Shown here: positions 22,142-33,288 of the stretch, piece after piece
Numbering within the stretch: position 1 is the first letter of the stretch
Layout of the letters: every line of letters starts with the position of its first letter
NCBI GenBank assembly: GCA_024364735.1
Contig: JAGFNQ010002300.1
Coordinates: 132,534-196,533 of the forward strand
Direction of reading: 5' to 3'
Length of the DNA stretch: 64,000 nucleotides
Source of the DNA: Boesenbergia rotunda
Lineage: Eukaryota; Streptophyta; Magnoliopsida; Zingiberales; Zingiberaceae
Notes under the pieces: model-generated
Databases searched by the model: none
Seen by the model: the letters and a program-made list of their open reading frames with translations, nothing else
What the model was told of the DNA's origin: nothing
Translations under genes and position numbers: made by a program

Positions 22142-23318
22142 AATTTTTGCTTTTGTGAACAGTAATTGTAAACAGTATTTTTAAACAGTAATTGTGAACA
22201 GTAATTTTGAACAGTAATTGCACAGTTTTTTTAAAACAGTAATTTTGAACAGTAATTGTAAACAGTAAACAATATTATTATTTTTAGATATATCTCAATA
22301 CCAATGAGCCTCACCCGTAAGGGATTCACAGAGACAGACTGTTGCCCCAGCTTGTTCAGGGACGGGCAGCTTGCCCTTTCTTACCCTTTTCTCAGCCTGC
22401 ACAGGTCTTATACAGAGAGATTTCTCTGCAATCTTTACGGTTACCTTTCACAGATTAGTTACTAGGAAAAGGACTGAGGTATAGAGATAATTTTAGGTTC
22501 ACAAAAACAAAGAGGTTGCTAACATGATCTTTATCCTCAAACAAACTTATATTAAGCAGAGAGATATATTACATATCATCATACAAACTGAGAAACAAAC
22601 TGAAAGATAAACAGCATAGACACATAGTACAAACTTATTTTACAAGACTTATTTACATGCTATATTTACATGACGGACTTTATGGATTTACAATGGAGGA
22701 GGAAATTAGTTGTAAGGCAGTAGGAAAACACTTACAACTTCGGGGAGAGAGAGAGAGAGAACTTGTGCTGGAACTTGGAAGAGGCTTGCTAACGCTGAGG
22801 GTCCGTGCTTGCTGGAGGAGAAGGAGGAGGTTTATATATATAGAGAAAAGAGGGTTGCGTGGAAGAGACATCTGGAGTAATCAGGGCCTGGGTAGGAGAG
22901 TAAGGAAGCGGCATGTGGAGAGAAGAGATAAGAGAGAATCTGAGGACGTGGAAAGTATGTAGTCAGGCTTTGTAGAAAGTTGTTGATGGGATTGGCTGAT
23001 AAGGACAAGTCTTGCTGTAAGATGCTAAAGAGAGAGTGGCCAAAAATGGTTGGGCCTTCATGATTCCATCATGTTGTCGATGCTCTGTTCGCCAATAGAG
23101 TCCAAAGAAGGTGTGCTGGTGCCTTGGGCTTCTTGAAATTGAACTGGTTGGGCTGGCTGGTTGGTTTGAGCTGACTGACCTTGTTGGGCCGGTTGATTGT
23201 ATAGTTGATTTCGGGCTAAAGCAGCTCGATATGCTCGGGCAGAAAGGACAGAAGTGGCTCTTGCTTTACGGGCCCATCTTTTTGTTTTCTTCTGATAATG
23301 CTGAAACAGAGTGGTGTG
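22142..23318 (-). promoter_or_regulatory. Pararetroviral intergenic region, promoter and leader
   Basis: This 1.18 kb stretch lies between the transactivator stop and the primer site. A TATA box (CTATATATATAAACC on the minus strand, 22842-22831) is followed by a CT-rich stretch like a transcript start region, then about 690 nt of leader. The leader end (about 22160-22275) holds six or more imperfect repeats of GAACAGTAATTGT type. Apparent ORFs here, such as plus-strand 22657-22962, are not supported. Confidence 0.65.
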
Positions 23319-23538
23319 TTATGTGGTGAAAGTAAAAGGGAAAAACCTGGATCCCATGTCTTTGGGCCAATAGATCTTTTCTGTGTATGTTTCGCCTGCT
23401 AGGAGGTATTCATTGGGATCTTCTAATCTATCCCAAGTCCAGTTAGAGCCTTGAATAGAAGCTCTCCAGTGTTTAAGTTGGTCCATCAATGAGGGAAAAG
23501 CGTCCCAATCAGTATCGGAATCAAAGGGATAGTCTTCA
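23319..23538 (-). pseudogene. C-terminal part of the pararetroviral transactivator ORF
   Basis: After the duplicated bases, 72 codons are open on the minus strand to a TAA at 23321-23319. The peptide is acidic and tryptophan-rich (DYPFDSDTDWDAFP, KIYWPKDM). It stands in the frame left by the ORF part ending at 35935, so the 12.4 kb gypsy insertion cut one ORF into two. The region matches no catalytic domain and is the extreme C terminus. Confidence 0.8.
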
Positions 23539-26185
23539 TGTCACGACCCCAGAGGCACATGCTTCCTCAAAAATTGGGAAGCATCTCCCCTGTACGGCGG
23601 ACAATATGGGGCAAATATACATAATATCTCCACCAATATAGCTCAGCCACAAGCGGCTGGCATCACAACAATAGGTAATAGACACAACCACGCAGTTTAT
23701 ATCGAAACAAAATAAATGGATGGCTCAGCCATCTTAAACATAAAAGAAAGTCTACATACCAGTAATAACGACAAAATCCAAACCGATACTTGACAAGGAA
23801 ACTAACTGCAGAAATAAAACAGACACTAGAACAAACCAAAACAAACCGACAAGGTGAAACTGAGGGACTAGCAACTGGATCATCTCCTGGCTCCAAGTAA
23901 AATATCTACCTGCTACCTGAAACAACAAAAAGGAAAGCAGGGGTGGTGAGTCCGGGCGGACTCTGTGGGTATATGAGTAGACAAATAAGCATGGCATAAT
24001 AAGGATAACGGAGTAGAGAAATCAACAGTGTACAGTCCATAAGAATTATAGAATTTACCTAATCATGTATAACCAATAAAATACGACATGGTATAAAATC
24101 GAATAATAACTAAACAGGCGTAAAATAACGCAACAACAATAAAACCAAGATATAGATGCATGTCAATCATGTGCAACAACCATAGCTCATATAAATGCAA
24201 CAATCACAAGAAAAATGCATAAACGAAATACGTATGCACATGATGCAATGACATGTGTCACCCCTGACGTCAGTCAAGCCGTCAACACATCACATCTGTG
24301 TGATCGAGTGGGTAGGGTTGTGACAACTGTACCACTCCAATAACAACAATAATACCACATAAGGCGTGGTTGAGTGGACAGGATGCTGGGGAGCCTACAC
24401 TCCAGACCCCTATACCTAGGGGGAGCTATCACAGCTACAAAATATCCCTCAAAAGCAAACAACGGTGAGGGTGAGCCACCAACAACTCATCCCTCTAAAA
24501 ACAACGGTGAGGGTGTCACTGTTTGGCATAACAGGACAAACACTCGCACTCTAATAACTACCACGATAACAAGTGGCTGAGTGAATCGAGCAATAATATG
24601 ACTAATGACGGCTTAACCAAATGTAAGTCCAACAGTCGTTAGTATGCAACGTGCAAGTATGATGCATGTTATACGATGCATAAACAACCGAAGAAACAAC
24701 GATGTAACAAAATCCACAAAATCCAACAAGTATACGATGCATCAATACAACCATCCAGAAATCGAAAACCAACGATTATGCACCTACACTACTAGGTAGG
24801 GTATTTCTAATGCCAAATAAACCTATCTGTGTTTAATGGACTTCTAAGTACTCGCGTACAAGCGGTACTTTATAGAACAGAAAACCAACAGGAGACTGTA
24901 CAGAAACGAATTTTTGAATACTCGAAGATCAACGAAGAATAAGTATCAACGGCAGTGTTTTAAATAACGACAAAGAACAAGGTCAAGCAACCTATCAGAC
25001 ATAATATAGCCATGCTTTTAAGGTGAAGAAAACTACTCGAGTACAAAGGAGAAATACCCGCCTTAATTATAGAAGTTCGTGAACGAAGAGGACCTTTCAC
25101 GATCAACCAAACGAGTCCAACTCAAGATCCTGTATCAAGGACACAGTTTAGCTATTTATATTTAAAATATGAATGATCAAAACTAGCTACTAAACATAAT
25201 CAGGATCTAACCCTAAACTAAAGTCCTATTCCTCTAAATGGAACCTCACAGTAATGTTTTACAAAGAATCAAAGTATTACCGCTAACAAACCCACAAGTC
25301 TCGTAATACTAATTCCCAAACAAAACAAGCTGGTTCATCTTCAACCACCCCACCATTAGAGTCATCCAATCTCACGACATTAGCATGACAAACAAGAATG
25401 TAGCTAACACCAAAATCACACATAATTCTCACAACCTTCTCACGGTAGAACATAGCAACCCAAAACAGAGCCTAAGGGAAATTCACATCTATACTCGTGG
25501 CAAAACCAACAAATCACAGAATTTAACCTACAACATCTCAATTCATGAAACCCACAACAAGATTTCACTCCTTCCAACACCCTTTTCAAAGTTCCAAATG
25601 GACACAAGAACTCACGGTTAGAACCAAACAGAACTAGTAGGACCAAACAACACCATGAAACCAATTCAAACGTTTGCTAACAATCGAGCACAGAAAACCC
25701 AAAACCATATCGAATCCTTACAATGAAGTTTCACGGCAACACATCAATTCTAACAAATCTGCCCACCAACTTTACAAGCACCAAAATCATAGTAAAACAA
25801 ACACTCATCATCTTACCTAAGTTGGTGCTGACGCGAATAGAGGAAACCGAAGAGGGAAGTGGCGCTCGACTAGGGCTCCACGCGAGGCAGCGGCGAACGG
25901 GCGTGCAACGCCTTGTTCTTGCGCGTCGGAGAAGACAGAAGAAGAAGAAGGGAAGGAGAAGTAGGAGGGCGGCGTCGGGCGAGAAGGAACGGCGGCTAGG
26001 GCTGCGGTTTCGCGCATGGGACATCGTCGGGAGAGGAGAAGGGGTTCGGGAGAAGAAACTGAATCGGGTGAAACTCACTTCGGGAGGTAGGTTTAGGGCT
26101 TTTAAATTGGTTTTGGCATTTTGCAAATAAACCCAGTAGATTTGGAAAATTTCAACTTAGCCCTTTAAAATTTCAATTTTCAACA
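23539..26185 (-). repeat. 3' LTR of the 12.4 kb gypsy element
   Basis: On the minus strand the 2647 bp LTR begins TGTTGAAAATTGAAATTTT at 26185 and ends GGGGTCGTGACA at 23539. It matches 33289-35934 throughout and the LTR at 386-3204 more distantly. Confidence 0.92.
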
Positions 26186-26198
26186 TTCTCCCCACTAA
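26186..26198 (-). promoter_or_regulatory. Polypurine tract of the 12.4 kb gypsy element
   Basis: The minus strand reads TTAGTGGGGAGAA immediately before the LTR start, like 375-385 of the first element. Confidence 0.8.
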
Positions 26199-26404
26199 TA
26201 AAAATTTGGTCCCCAAATTTAGCTAATGAACCACAAAAAATACAAGTCGACCACAACAGGTACTGGTCAACCACAACTGATATCAACAACTCAGACTAGT
26301 CCACAACTATAAACCATAAACCGCAACGAGTACTGGTCTGCAACAAGATAAATCAACAACCCAGATATAATATGAATACGGAATGAAAAACTAGCCATAC
26401 GCAC

Positions 26405-26512
26405 TTCAAGTCAATAGATAAGGATAGCGAGCTCTAATCGTTTCCTCGAGCTCCCAAGTAGCTTCCTCATCAGAATAGTGCTGTCAACCAACCTTAACCC
26501 TAATTGTGAGTC
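26405..26512 (-). pseudogene. Gypsy pol C-terminal stub
   Basis: The last ~35 codons of the polyprotein (VGWQHYSDEEATWELEETI, then RARYP) end at TGA 26407-26405. They match the tail at 1-242. Upstream (above 26512) homology stops abruptly, so nearly all of pol is lost or replaced. Confidence 0.8.
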
Positions 26513-26594
26513 AAATACATTATTTATTATATTGGGAAATGTTCAACATCCCTCTAACGGTAGTTACCCAGTTACAAGCAATGACCTACACGTA

Positions 26595-26860
26595 GATACC
26601 CTATAGCTCTTTAATATCTCGGAAAATCGATTCATCGACCTGCGGTGTCTTCTCTCTGGTGACGGTATAAAACCGGTCCATCTCTGGAACTGATTGTGCC
26701 ATTGTTTGAATAGGCAGTGGCTGAATCATCTGAATTGTTGCTGGCTGCATAGTCTGAGGTGCTGAAGCTCCCACCGTCTGCTGAGTCTGATAACTTGTAG
26801 CTTCGACCATCTGCTGAGGTTGATAAACTGATGACTAACATGCTGGGCACAGCTGATCTA
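26595..26860 (-). pseudogene. Possible gag fragment, Q/P-rich
   Basis: An open minus-strand frame encodes a glutamine/methionine-rich peptide ending DESIFRDIKEL. It resembles the low-complexity N-terminal gag region of chromovirus-type gypsy elements, but no conserved gag motif is present, so the call is weak. It is adjacent to the pol stub, out of normal order. Confidence 0.35.
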
Positions 26861-28061
26861 ACTAATAACTAAAATAAATCCTAATCATACCACCTACTTG
26901 AGTAAATTTTAAGTAACAACGCGTTACTCCCTAACCTGATCATCATAATTAGGTTAATCTCCTAATTCTAAATGTGATTAACCAAACTCATTCTTCCAAG
27001 AATCAAGTTCACATCAGTACTTGTTCATCACAACAAACCTAGTGAAACCTCACCAAAACAGCAAACTACTTGCTTAACACAGATCTGCCACAAAGAAAAC
27101 TTATGGCAAGAATTCTAACCCGAACAGTTCAGTATTGATTCTCTTTCCCAAAATGGAACAATGAAACTATCCTACAACATCAACCTATTCAAAATAGGAT
27201 TCTAAACTAAAGCCAGATTCCATGGTGAACCATTGAAAGGTGGCTCCTTAAACTTCAGGTTTCCTATTTCAGAAAAGGAGTGCAAAAACTACAATAAACA
27301 TTAATAAACAGCTCGTTGCAAGTAGATTTTAGTGGGTACCAGCAGCAAGCAACATTGCACATGGTATAAACACCATCTCCTAGAACCATCATGGGTATAT
27401 TGAAGGATCCTAGATATCGTAGGCAATCTGCATAGCCTTTTACAAACAAGTTGATTACAACAATATATATACCAATTAGTTTATTTTGTATTAATGATCA
27501 GTATATAGGAAACAAACTTTAGACAACATAATTAACTTATGATTCATGTGCTACTAAATTCAGAGATAATCTACTTCAGATATTTCTGTATTAGGAGTCA
27601 CAAGTTCATTTTCTTGTATTATCCTTCAACGTTTTTAATGTCATGATTTGAATATGTTTCCAGTTTTCATATCCTTATTCAATTTTTTTTTCTTTTATAG
27701 ATATTCCCGACCATGCATTCCTCTCTCATCACAGTAACCTACAGCAGTACCACAAAAACCAAAAATAACTCTTATTAAGTATTATTATTATTTTTAATTT
27801 ATTATTATTTTATTATTATTATTGTTATTTATTCATTTATTTATTTGTGAGAATTCACTATTTACAATTGCCATTGCAGTCACCTTTATTCTTCCTTCTG
27901 AGGCAATTTACAATACATGTATATGGATAGTTAATATATCTGTGTTTGTATGATTTGTAATCATCTAATGGATTTATAAAATCTTGTCTATGGAATCATT
28001 CCACCACTTAAAATTCAACACAAAGCTAAGTCTAGCTACTTATTTAAAATGATATGAAACA
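26861..28061. other. Gypsy interior of unclear origin with HDAC-like exon
   Basis: Apart from the deacetylase-like exon at 27339-27449 this is AT-rich with no supportable ORF. A (TTA)n/(TTTA)n low-complexity run lies at 27770-27850. Confidence 0.5.
27339..27449 (-). pseudogene. Histone deacetylase (RPD3 class) exon fragment
   Basis: The minus frame reads KGYADCLRYLGSFNIPMMVL, then GDGVYTMCNVACCW. This follows the conserved class I deacetylase segment around the glycine-rich loop and the tyrosine of the YT motif near the zinc site. The loop is altered (one glycine replaced by D, one by V) and the expected arginines are cysteines. After CCW the frame loses similarity, consistent with an exon end. 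An AG acceptor-like site lies near 27436. No other deacetylase exon was found nearby. It is a captured, decayed fragment inside a retrotransposon. Confidence 0.65.
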
Positions 28062-28084
28062 CTAGTGGAAAAAAGGCTTTTAAC

Positions 28085-28455
28085 ACCGATTATTTTCGAC
28101 TTTTAACACCGGTTCCGGAACCGGTGTTGATCCAGCCGGCATTGTAAGTATAGACTTTTAACACCGGTTAACAAACCGGTGTAATATATAGATTTAACAC
28201 CGGTTAATAACCGTTGTTAAAAGTTCAATTATGAGGCGGGAAAGCCATTTTAGACACCGGTTATTTTAAATAACCGGCGTTCAAACATCATTTTTAACAC
28301 CAGTTCTGGAAACAACCGGTGTTAAAACATCATTTTTAACACCGATTCTGGAAACAACCGGTGTTAAAACATCATTTTTAACACCGGTTCTGGAAACAAC
28401 CGGTGTTAAAAATGATGTTTTAACACCGGTTCTAGAAACAACCGGTGTCAAAAGT
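28085..28455. repeat. Left subterminal repeats of the CACTA element
   Basis: About a dozen copies of AACACCGGTT-type motifs occur in direct and inverted orientation, including a tandem block with a period of about 42-45 bp (ATCATTTTTAACACCGGTTC and variants). Similar motifs recur at 30950-31110 near the right end. Confidence 0.88.
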
Positions 28456-28699
28456 CTTAATTTTTTATATAAATTTCATATTTATTTTTATTTATAATTT
28501 TTCTAGACATATAAAAGAACACAATAATATAATAGTTTATCCATAATCAATAACACACCATGAATTAAGTAAATGCAACAATACAATGTAAGGAAGAACA
28601 CTAATGGAAATCAATGCTAGTGGTCTCTAACTTTTACATTAATTAGTAATACTGCAAGCTGTCAAAATTAGCAACCTCTAACTTTTACATTAAACTATC

Positions 28700-28979
28700 C
28701 TAAACTTTTACATTGGCAACCTCTAACAAATAAGTTGCCCAACATCTTTTGATGTCATCAATCTCATCTTCGGAGAATGGATCCTTATTTGTGAATCTCT
28801 GCAAGGTACATTTATATAAAAAAATAGCTTATCAACTCAACCAGACATAATTAAATCTATAAAATTAAAAAAATTTCAATTACCTTGTCCCATGAATCAA
28901 CTATGATCGCCGAGACAATGTTGAGCATATGTCTCATTACATAATATCCACACTCTGTATTGCCAGTTTGTTTTTGGCA
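28700..28979 (-). pseudogene. Ulp1-like cysteine protease C terminus (CACTA-borne)
   Basis: Two minus-strand exons are joined by a GT-AG intron. Exon 28979-28884 encodes CQKQTGNTECGYYVMRHM and the next 14 residues. Exon 28798-28700 encodes RFTNKDPFSEDEIDDIKRCW and ends VANVKV then TAG. The Q-x6-C-G-x-Y arrangement is the glutamine and catalytic cysteine region of Ulp1/SENP-type SUMO proteases. Such domains are often found in plant CACTA and Mutator elements. The histidine and aspartate part of the triad is missing, so no activity is expected. Phases agree and the termination looks natural. Confidence 0.78.
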
Positions 28980-29067
28980 CTACAAATAAATATCAAAATG
29001 ACACATTAGCAGAAAAGGATAAACATTAGAATCAGACTGTAGACAGCAAAGATGCGTAAGTTAAAGG

Positions 29068-29482
29068 CCACCTTCAGCTGCTAGATTTGCTACAACTTTC
29101 ACCGCATGAACTCGAACATCAAGATCTTCAGATTCAAGCAATGACAGTATCTTGTGCAAACCCACTGACAAAGGATGAACCATTTAAAAAATTTCAAAAT
29201 CAAACTCAATAAATTTTCATTAACCATTAATATCACCAAGTTGTATAATTTATCGGTAAATTTTGATGGATAATTCATTGAAAGATCTGAACTAGCACCT
29301 TGTTCAAATAGTTTAGCAATTGAAACCTTAGGTCCATATGCTGAATCTCTAAGCTGCGAATGTCTAGCTTGAGAAACAAGGGAGTCAAATCCTGTTGATA
29401 ATTTTGAGGGCACACCTCTGTCAAGGCTTCTCTTAGTCTAAATCATAAATAAACTCAATCAGATGATAAACTCATTCAAGCT

Positions 29483-29524
<42 letters not shown>

Positions 29525-30010
29525 AAAAAAATGGCATGATTGCTGAGGAAATTGCAGACATGCTCAAGATGATTGCATAGAAATAATTTTTAGTCATGTA
29601 CCTCGTCAGCCTGGAAACTTAATTGCAATAACTGACTTTTCAGCATTACTATTTCTTCTTCAAGTGTCTGTTTCTGACTAGCTTCACTCTCCAGCATCTT
29701 GCGAAGCTTCAAAGTTTCAGCATTTCCAACTTCCTGACACCAAAAGAGTATAGATCATACAGAATATGAGCCAATCAATCAGATTTTAGATACTGATAGG
29801 CATTCCGAATTATATCCACAGTATCACACACATACCTCTAAATGTTTCCAATGTGATACTTCACTTTTAAGTTTGTTAACTTCATCCTCAATAGACTGGC
29901 GCAACAACTTATCATTCTGCTGTAACTGTCTAACCTCACTAATGTCATATGAGGTAGATGTTGATGGAGCCTTTGTCCCAGAAATTAGCAATTTGGAATT
30001 GTTAGACAAT
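29068..30010 (-). pseudogene. Armadillo-repeat kinesin (KIN-UB/ARK type) fragment, four exons
   Basis: Four minus-strand exons with consensus splice sites: 30010-29836 (SEVRQLQQNDKLLRQSIEDE, then VNKLKSEVSHWKHLE), 29733-29602 (KLRKMLESEASQKQTLEEEI), 29437-29299 (GFDSLVSQARHSQLRDSAYG), and about 29163-29068 (KILSLLESEDLDVRVHAVKV). This order is the coiled coil followed by the start of the armadillo repeats of the plant ARK kinesins, which work in root-hair and microtubule growth. The motor domain is missing and the armadillo part ends AAEGGL plus stop after about ten residues were lost. It is a captured fragment, since it lies within CACTA ends together with a Ulp1 remnant. A GC-rich region at 30480-30790 could be its 5' leader or promoter. 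Confidence 0.85.
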
Positions 30011-30459
30011 CTAGAAAAGAAGCATAAGCAAATATGCATTTCATCAAAGAAAATCACACGACTGGCAATCTGAAAGCTTTGCTAAATGTTTGAAGTGTGA
30101 ATGAAAGGTATTGGGCGGGAAGCCATCGATGTGTTAGCATTTCAGTCATTTACTGTGGCATGTTTAGCTTCATATTGCTCTATACCTGAAGAACACCATA
30201 GAGACCTCTAAATTCCAGTAAAACTATATCAAAATCGGCACATCTACTTAACTATTAGTGCATCCAAGTACGTTACCAAAAAAGGAGCTTGCATTCTACA
30301 ATTGGTGATGACTGATGAAATAAATATCAAAATGACACATTAGAAGCATAGCATAACAAAACGATCCGCCACCCAAAATTAAAGGAAATCGCGAGAACCA
30401 CCCACGACAAGTACCTAGAAGCCCAAAACTCCATCTCCCATAACAACCCCTAATTAAAA

Positions 30460-30860
30460 TCCTTACCTACTGTGAAGTCTGGCAGGGATCAAGAAGCACG
30501 ATCGTCGGTCGGCTCTCGGCGTTGATTGGCAAGTTCGACGGCGTCGGCTAGGTTTCCAAGCGAAGCAACGTTGCGACGGCGCGGCGAGGGTACACCCGGT
30601 TTGTACGCACCGGAGAAGACAGGAGAAGAAGAAGGAGAAGAGGAGGAAGGAGAGAGAGAGACAGCGGCGGCGTCGAGGAGAGATGACGGCGACGGCGACG
30701 GCGGTGGCGTCGGGGAGAGGCGACAGCGGCGGCGTCGGGCGAACAACTGCTCTCGTTGTGGTGTTGGGGAAAAAAAACGGCTGATGCAAATTTCGAATGA
30801 GTTAGGGCAAGTTAATAGTTTTGGCATTTTTACAAAAAGGCCCTCCAAGTTCGGGTAATT
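30460..30860. other. GC/GA-rich region in the CACTA element
   Basis: It contains GAAGAAGAAGG and GGCGGCGTCGGG repeats, so all six frames are open for a while. It resembles the GA-rich part of the gypsy LTRs (25900-26040). The ORFs are compositional. It may be the 5' leader of the captured kinesin or an LTR-derived piece. Confidence 0.45.
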
Positions 30861-31642
30861 ACAACTAGGTCCCTAATTTTTTTGAAATTTACCTTTTCAC
30901 CCATTCAAAAATCTGGTATTTAACATTAAAGTTCAAATAATTATAACATATGACCCCGGTTATTTATAAAACCGTAGTTAAATATATTTTTAACACCGGT
31001 TGTTAAAAGAACCGGTGTTAAAAGTATTTTAAAGTTCAAATAATTACAAAAATGCCACCGCCTTTTTTTTTAACACCGGTTTTAATACAACCGGTGTTAA
31101 AAGCCGTTGTTAAAGGTCTTTTTTGTACTAGTGAAAGACTTGTTTATTACTAGCAAAATTGTCATACGATACAGAACTTTTGATGCCACTGGTGACATAT
31201 CTTTGTTAAGTGTATCACAACTAATCCTCTGTGGATAATTAAATGGATCTCTTATAAAATAATCCACACAATTATATACAATGATCACATATGAGGTCCT
31301 GTAGTATACAATAAATCTGGTCAATTTCATATGTCCCATAGAGGGGAACAGATGCAGATGCACAATCTAAAGGCACAAGTATTTTTAAAAGACTTGTATC
31401 AGTGTCCCAGTTTTTTTTTGGTTATACTCTAATGTATATGTTCTCCTGATCCTGTGTTTAGTTGGAGTTTTACCGATCAGCTCGGTAAATGAAGAGCTGC
31501 TGTGGGCTTTGAGAGCAAGTGAGCAGGAGGCAGCAGAAAAGGACTTGAAAAAAATACATGGCTTTGTGCTCACAGGTTTGGCCACCTTCAGATGTATGTT
31601 ATTCAGTGTTTCCTATCTAATTTCCCATCTGCAACCTTGCAG

Positions 31643-31990
31643 GTGAAAGTAGATGTCATGAGGATCGAACGATTTGATAAACAACTTGATGAGATAATCA
31701 TTGGTTTAATTTCTGATCTAGGAATAAAGGAACTAGTGATGAATGTAACAGTAACTAAGTCATTAGCGTGGTAAGTATCATGCTAATGTTTGCATTGCTT
31801 CCTACACTAAAAATGAGATTACTAGATTATATGATGTTAACAGGAAAAACAAGTATGACTTAAGTGTTGCCTATTCTGTTCATAAGCTTAAACCAGAGCA
31901 ATGTGAGCTATTTGTAGTTTGCGGAGAGATGTTAATCTTCTTCGACCATGAAAAAGGATGTGCGGAAAATGAAGATGGAGTAGTTCTCAG
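31643..31990 (+). pseudogene. USP-domain / U-box-kinase-like gene fragment, two exons
   Basis: The first exon begins after TTGCAG at 31642 and encodes VKVDVMRIERFDKQLDEIII, then GLISDLGIKELVM, ending at 31770 with a GTAAGT donor. The second starts after AACAG at 31844 and reads KNKYDLSVAYSVHKLKPEQC, then ELFVVCGEMLIFF. Codons join in frame across the 73 bp intron. The pattern (acidic helix, IIELI-like segment, strand ending LVM, later C-ELF-VC-G) is that of the N-terminal universal-stress-protein domain of plant U-box receptor-like kinases. It lies outside the CACTA borders but inside the gypsy interior. No kinase or U-box part is present. The open stretch at 32120-32311 may be the serine/acidic linker of the same gene. 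Confidence 0.55.
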
Positions 31991-33265
31991 TAATCTCAGG
32001 AAAATGTCAAAGGAAATTTTTTTTTTAAAAGTTTGCTAAGAAAAGAAATTTCAGAGGATGTAGAATGTAGCAACCACAGTGGGTGTTCAGCTCAATAAGT
32101 ATCTCCAAGTTCTAAGAGCTTGACAGACCCATATGACGAAGTTGAGAATTATGTCTCCTACTTACAAACATTGTCTAATAACGAAGGAGAGGATCAAGAA
32201 GAGGAAGAAAACAACACTGCTAGCTTGACATACCAATACAGAGAAGGAACAACAGAAAATGAGATAGTAAGTTTGCAAAACCAAATTAGTAGTTTGTCTT
32301 GCTATGACTAATCTAGTTACACGGAGAATCATACAGCCAACTCTCATCTTGTAAAATTATGCCACTAAAGTAGAGAAGACTAATACTAGTGCTTGGTCAA
32401 AGTGAGACACCTGTTTCACCAACATCTGATTACCAGTTCAAAGGCCTAATGATCAACTAATGTGTGTTAGTAAAAGAAAACCCCCATAACCCATAGAAAT
32501 AAGTAGAAATTGAATCACCAGATCATGATCTAAATCAGTCTCTCCGTAATAATCAAATTGAAAGCTCAACAATCTAGGAAATGTCTGGTATAGGAGCAGA
32601 TATACAATCCCACCAATCTAAGAATTGTCTAACCAACCTTAGACAAGGTAAAGCATACAAAAGATAGGCTACTTATAAAAGAAATACCTCGAGACTAAAA
32701 TCTTTACCTCCGAATAGGTTGTAAATAGGTTTAACCTTAACTATGTGTCTTATCAGTCGACGCTACCAAAGAATCAACATTCCCTGGGTTGACCACGAAT
32801 GCGAATATGACTAACCAATTACAAGTCACGCTAAAACAAAGACAGTGGATATCAAACAGACAGACACAAAAATAGGTATCCCATCCAATTAAATTGGAAG
32901 GTGTCTAACTAACCTCAACTAGGTAGTACATGTAACATGTAAGAGAATACCAGAGTCATACTTACTTGTTTGCCGGGAGAGATCTCATCGTTGCAAAGTC
33001 TCAAAAACACAACCATAACCAGAAAATAACTCCGGAAAATAAATCCGTAAAATACATATAGACCTTGTAAAACAAAATAACTTCGTCAACCCTCAAGAAA
33101 TAGACTCCGCAAAAATAAACAAATATGTAAAATACAGATTGACCTTGTAAAACAACTTCATAAACCCACAAACACCAAAACATCGCAAAACCTCACAACT
33201 GACGCTTTAATAATCTACCAAAAACAACATTATAAAAATCCACAAATCCCAAAGAAACTCGCAAA
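31991..33265. other. Gypsy 5' interior, no gene recognised
   Basis: There is no supportable gene other than the possible linker at 32120-32311. The motif GTCTAACTAACCTCAACTAGGTA (32897) and a variant at 32625 repeat. The last few hundred bases run into the primer site and are probably the gypsy leader. Confidence 0.45.
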
Positions 33266-33283
33266 AACTTGGCTCTGATACCA
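33266..33283 (-). other. Primer binding site of the 12.4 kb gypsy element
   Basis: The minus strand reads TGGTATCAGAGCCAAGTT five bases inside the 5' LTR end, matching initiator Met-tRNA. This sets the element's orientation. Confidence 0.9.
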
Positions 33284-33288
33284 AAAAT

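Larger units (their letters stand above)
28062..31133 (-). mobile_element. Non-autonomous CACTA transposon carrying Ulp1 and kinesin exons
   Basis: The left end is CACTAGTGGAAAAAAGGC and the right end is the complement of CACTAGTACAAAAAAGACC. Both are flanked by AAA (28059-28061 and 31134-31136), the 3 bp TSD typical of CACTA (En/Spm). Subterminal regions (28085-28455 and 30950-31110) carry many copies of TTTTAACACCGGTT and its complement in both orientations, the expected transposase-binding repeats. No transposase is present. The cargo is a two-exon Ulp1-like C terminus and exons of an armadillo-repeat kinesin. Orientation is given from the cargo genes. Confidence 0.88.

Noticed and set aside
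22657..22962. Plus-strand 101-codon ORF in the viral intergenic region
   Set aside because: Antisense to the TATA box and leader of the virus, R/E-rich by composition, no recognisable domain.
25723..26130. ORFs on both strands in the gypsy LTRs (also 35474-35812)
   Set aside because: Purine-biased GAAGAAGAAGG sequence keeps opposite frames open; no domain, and located inside an LTR.
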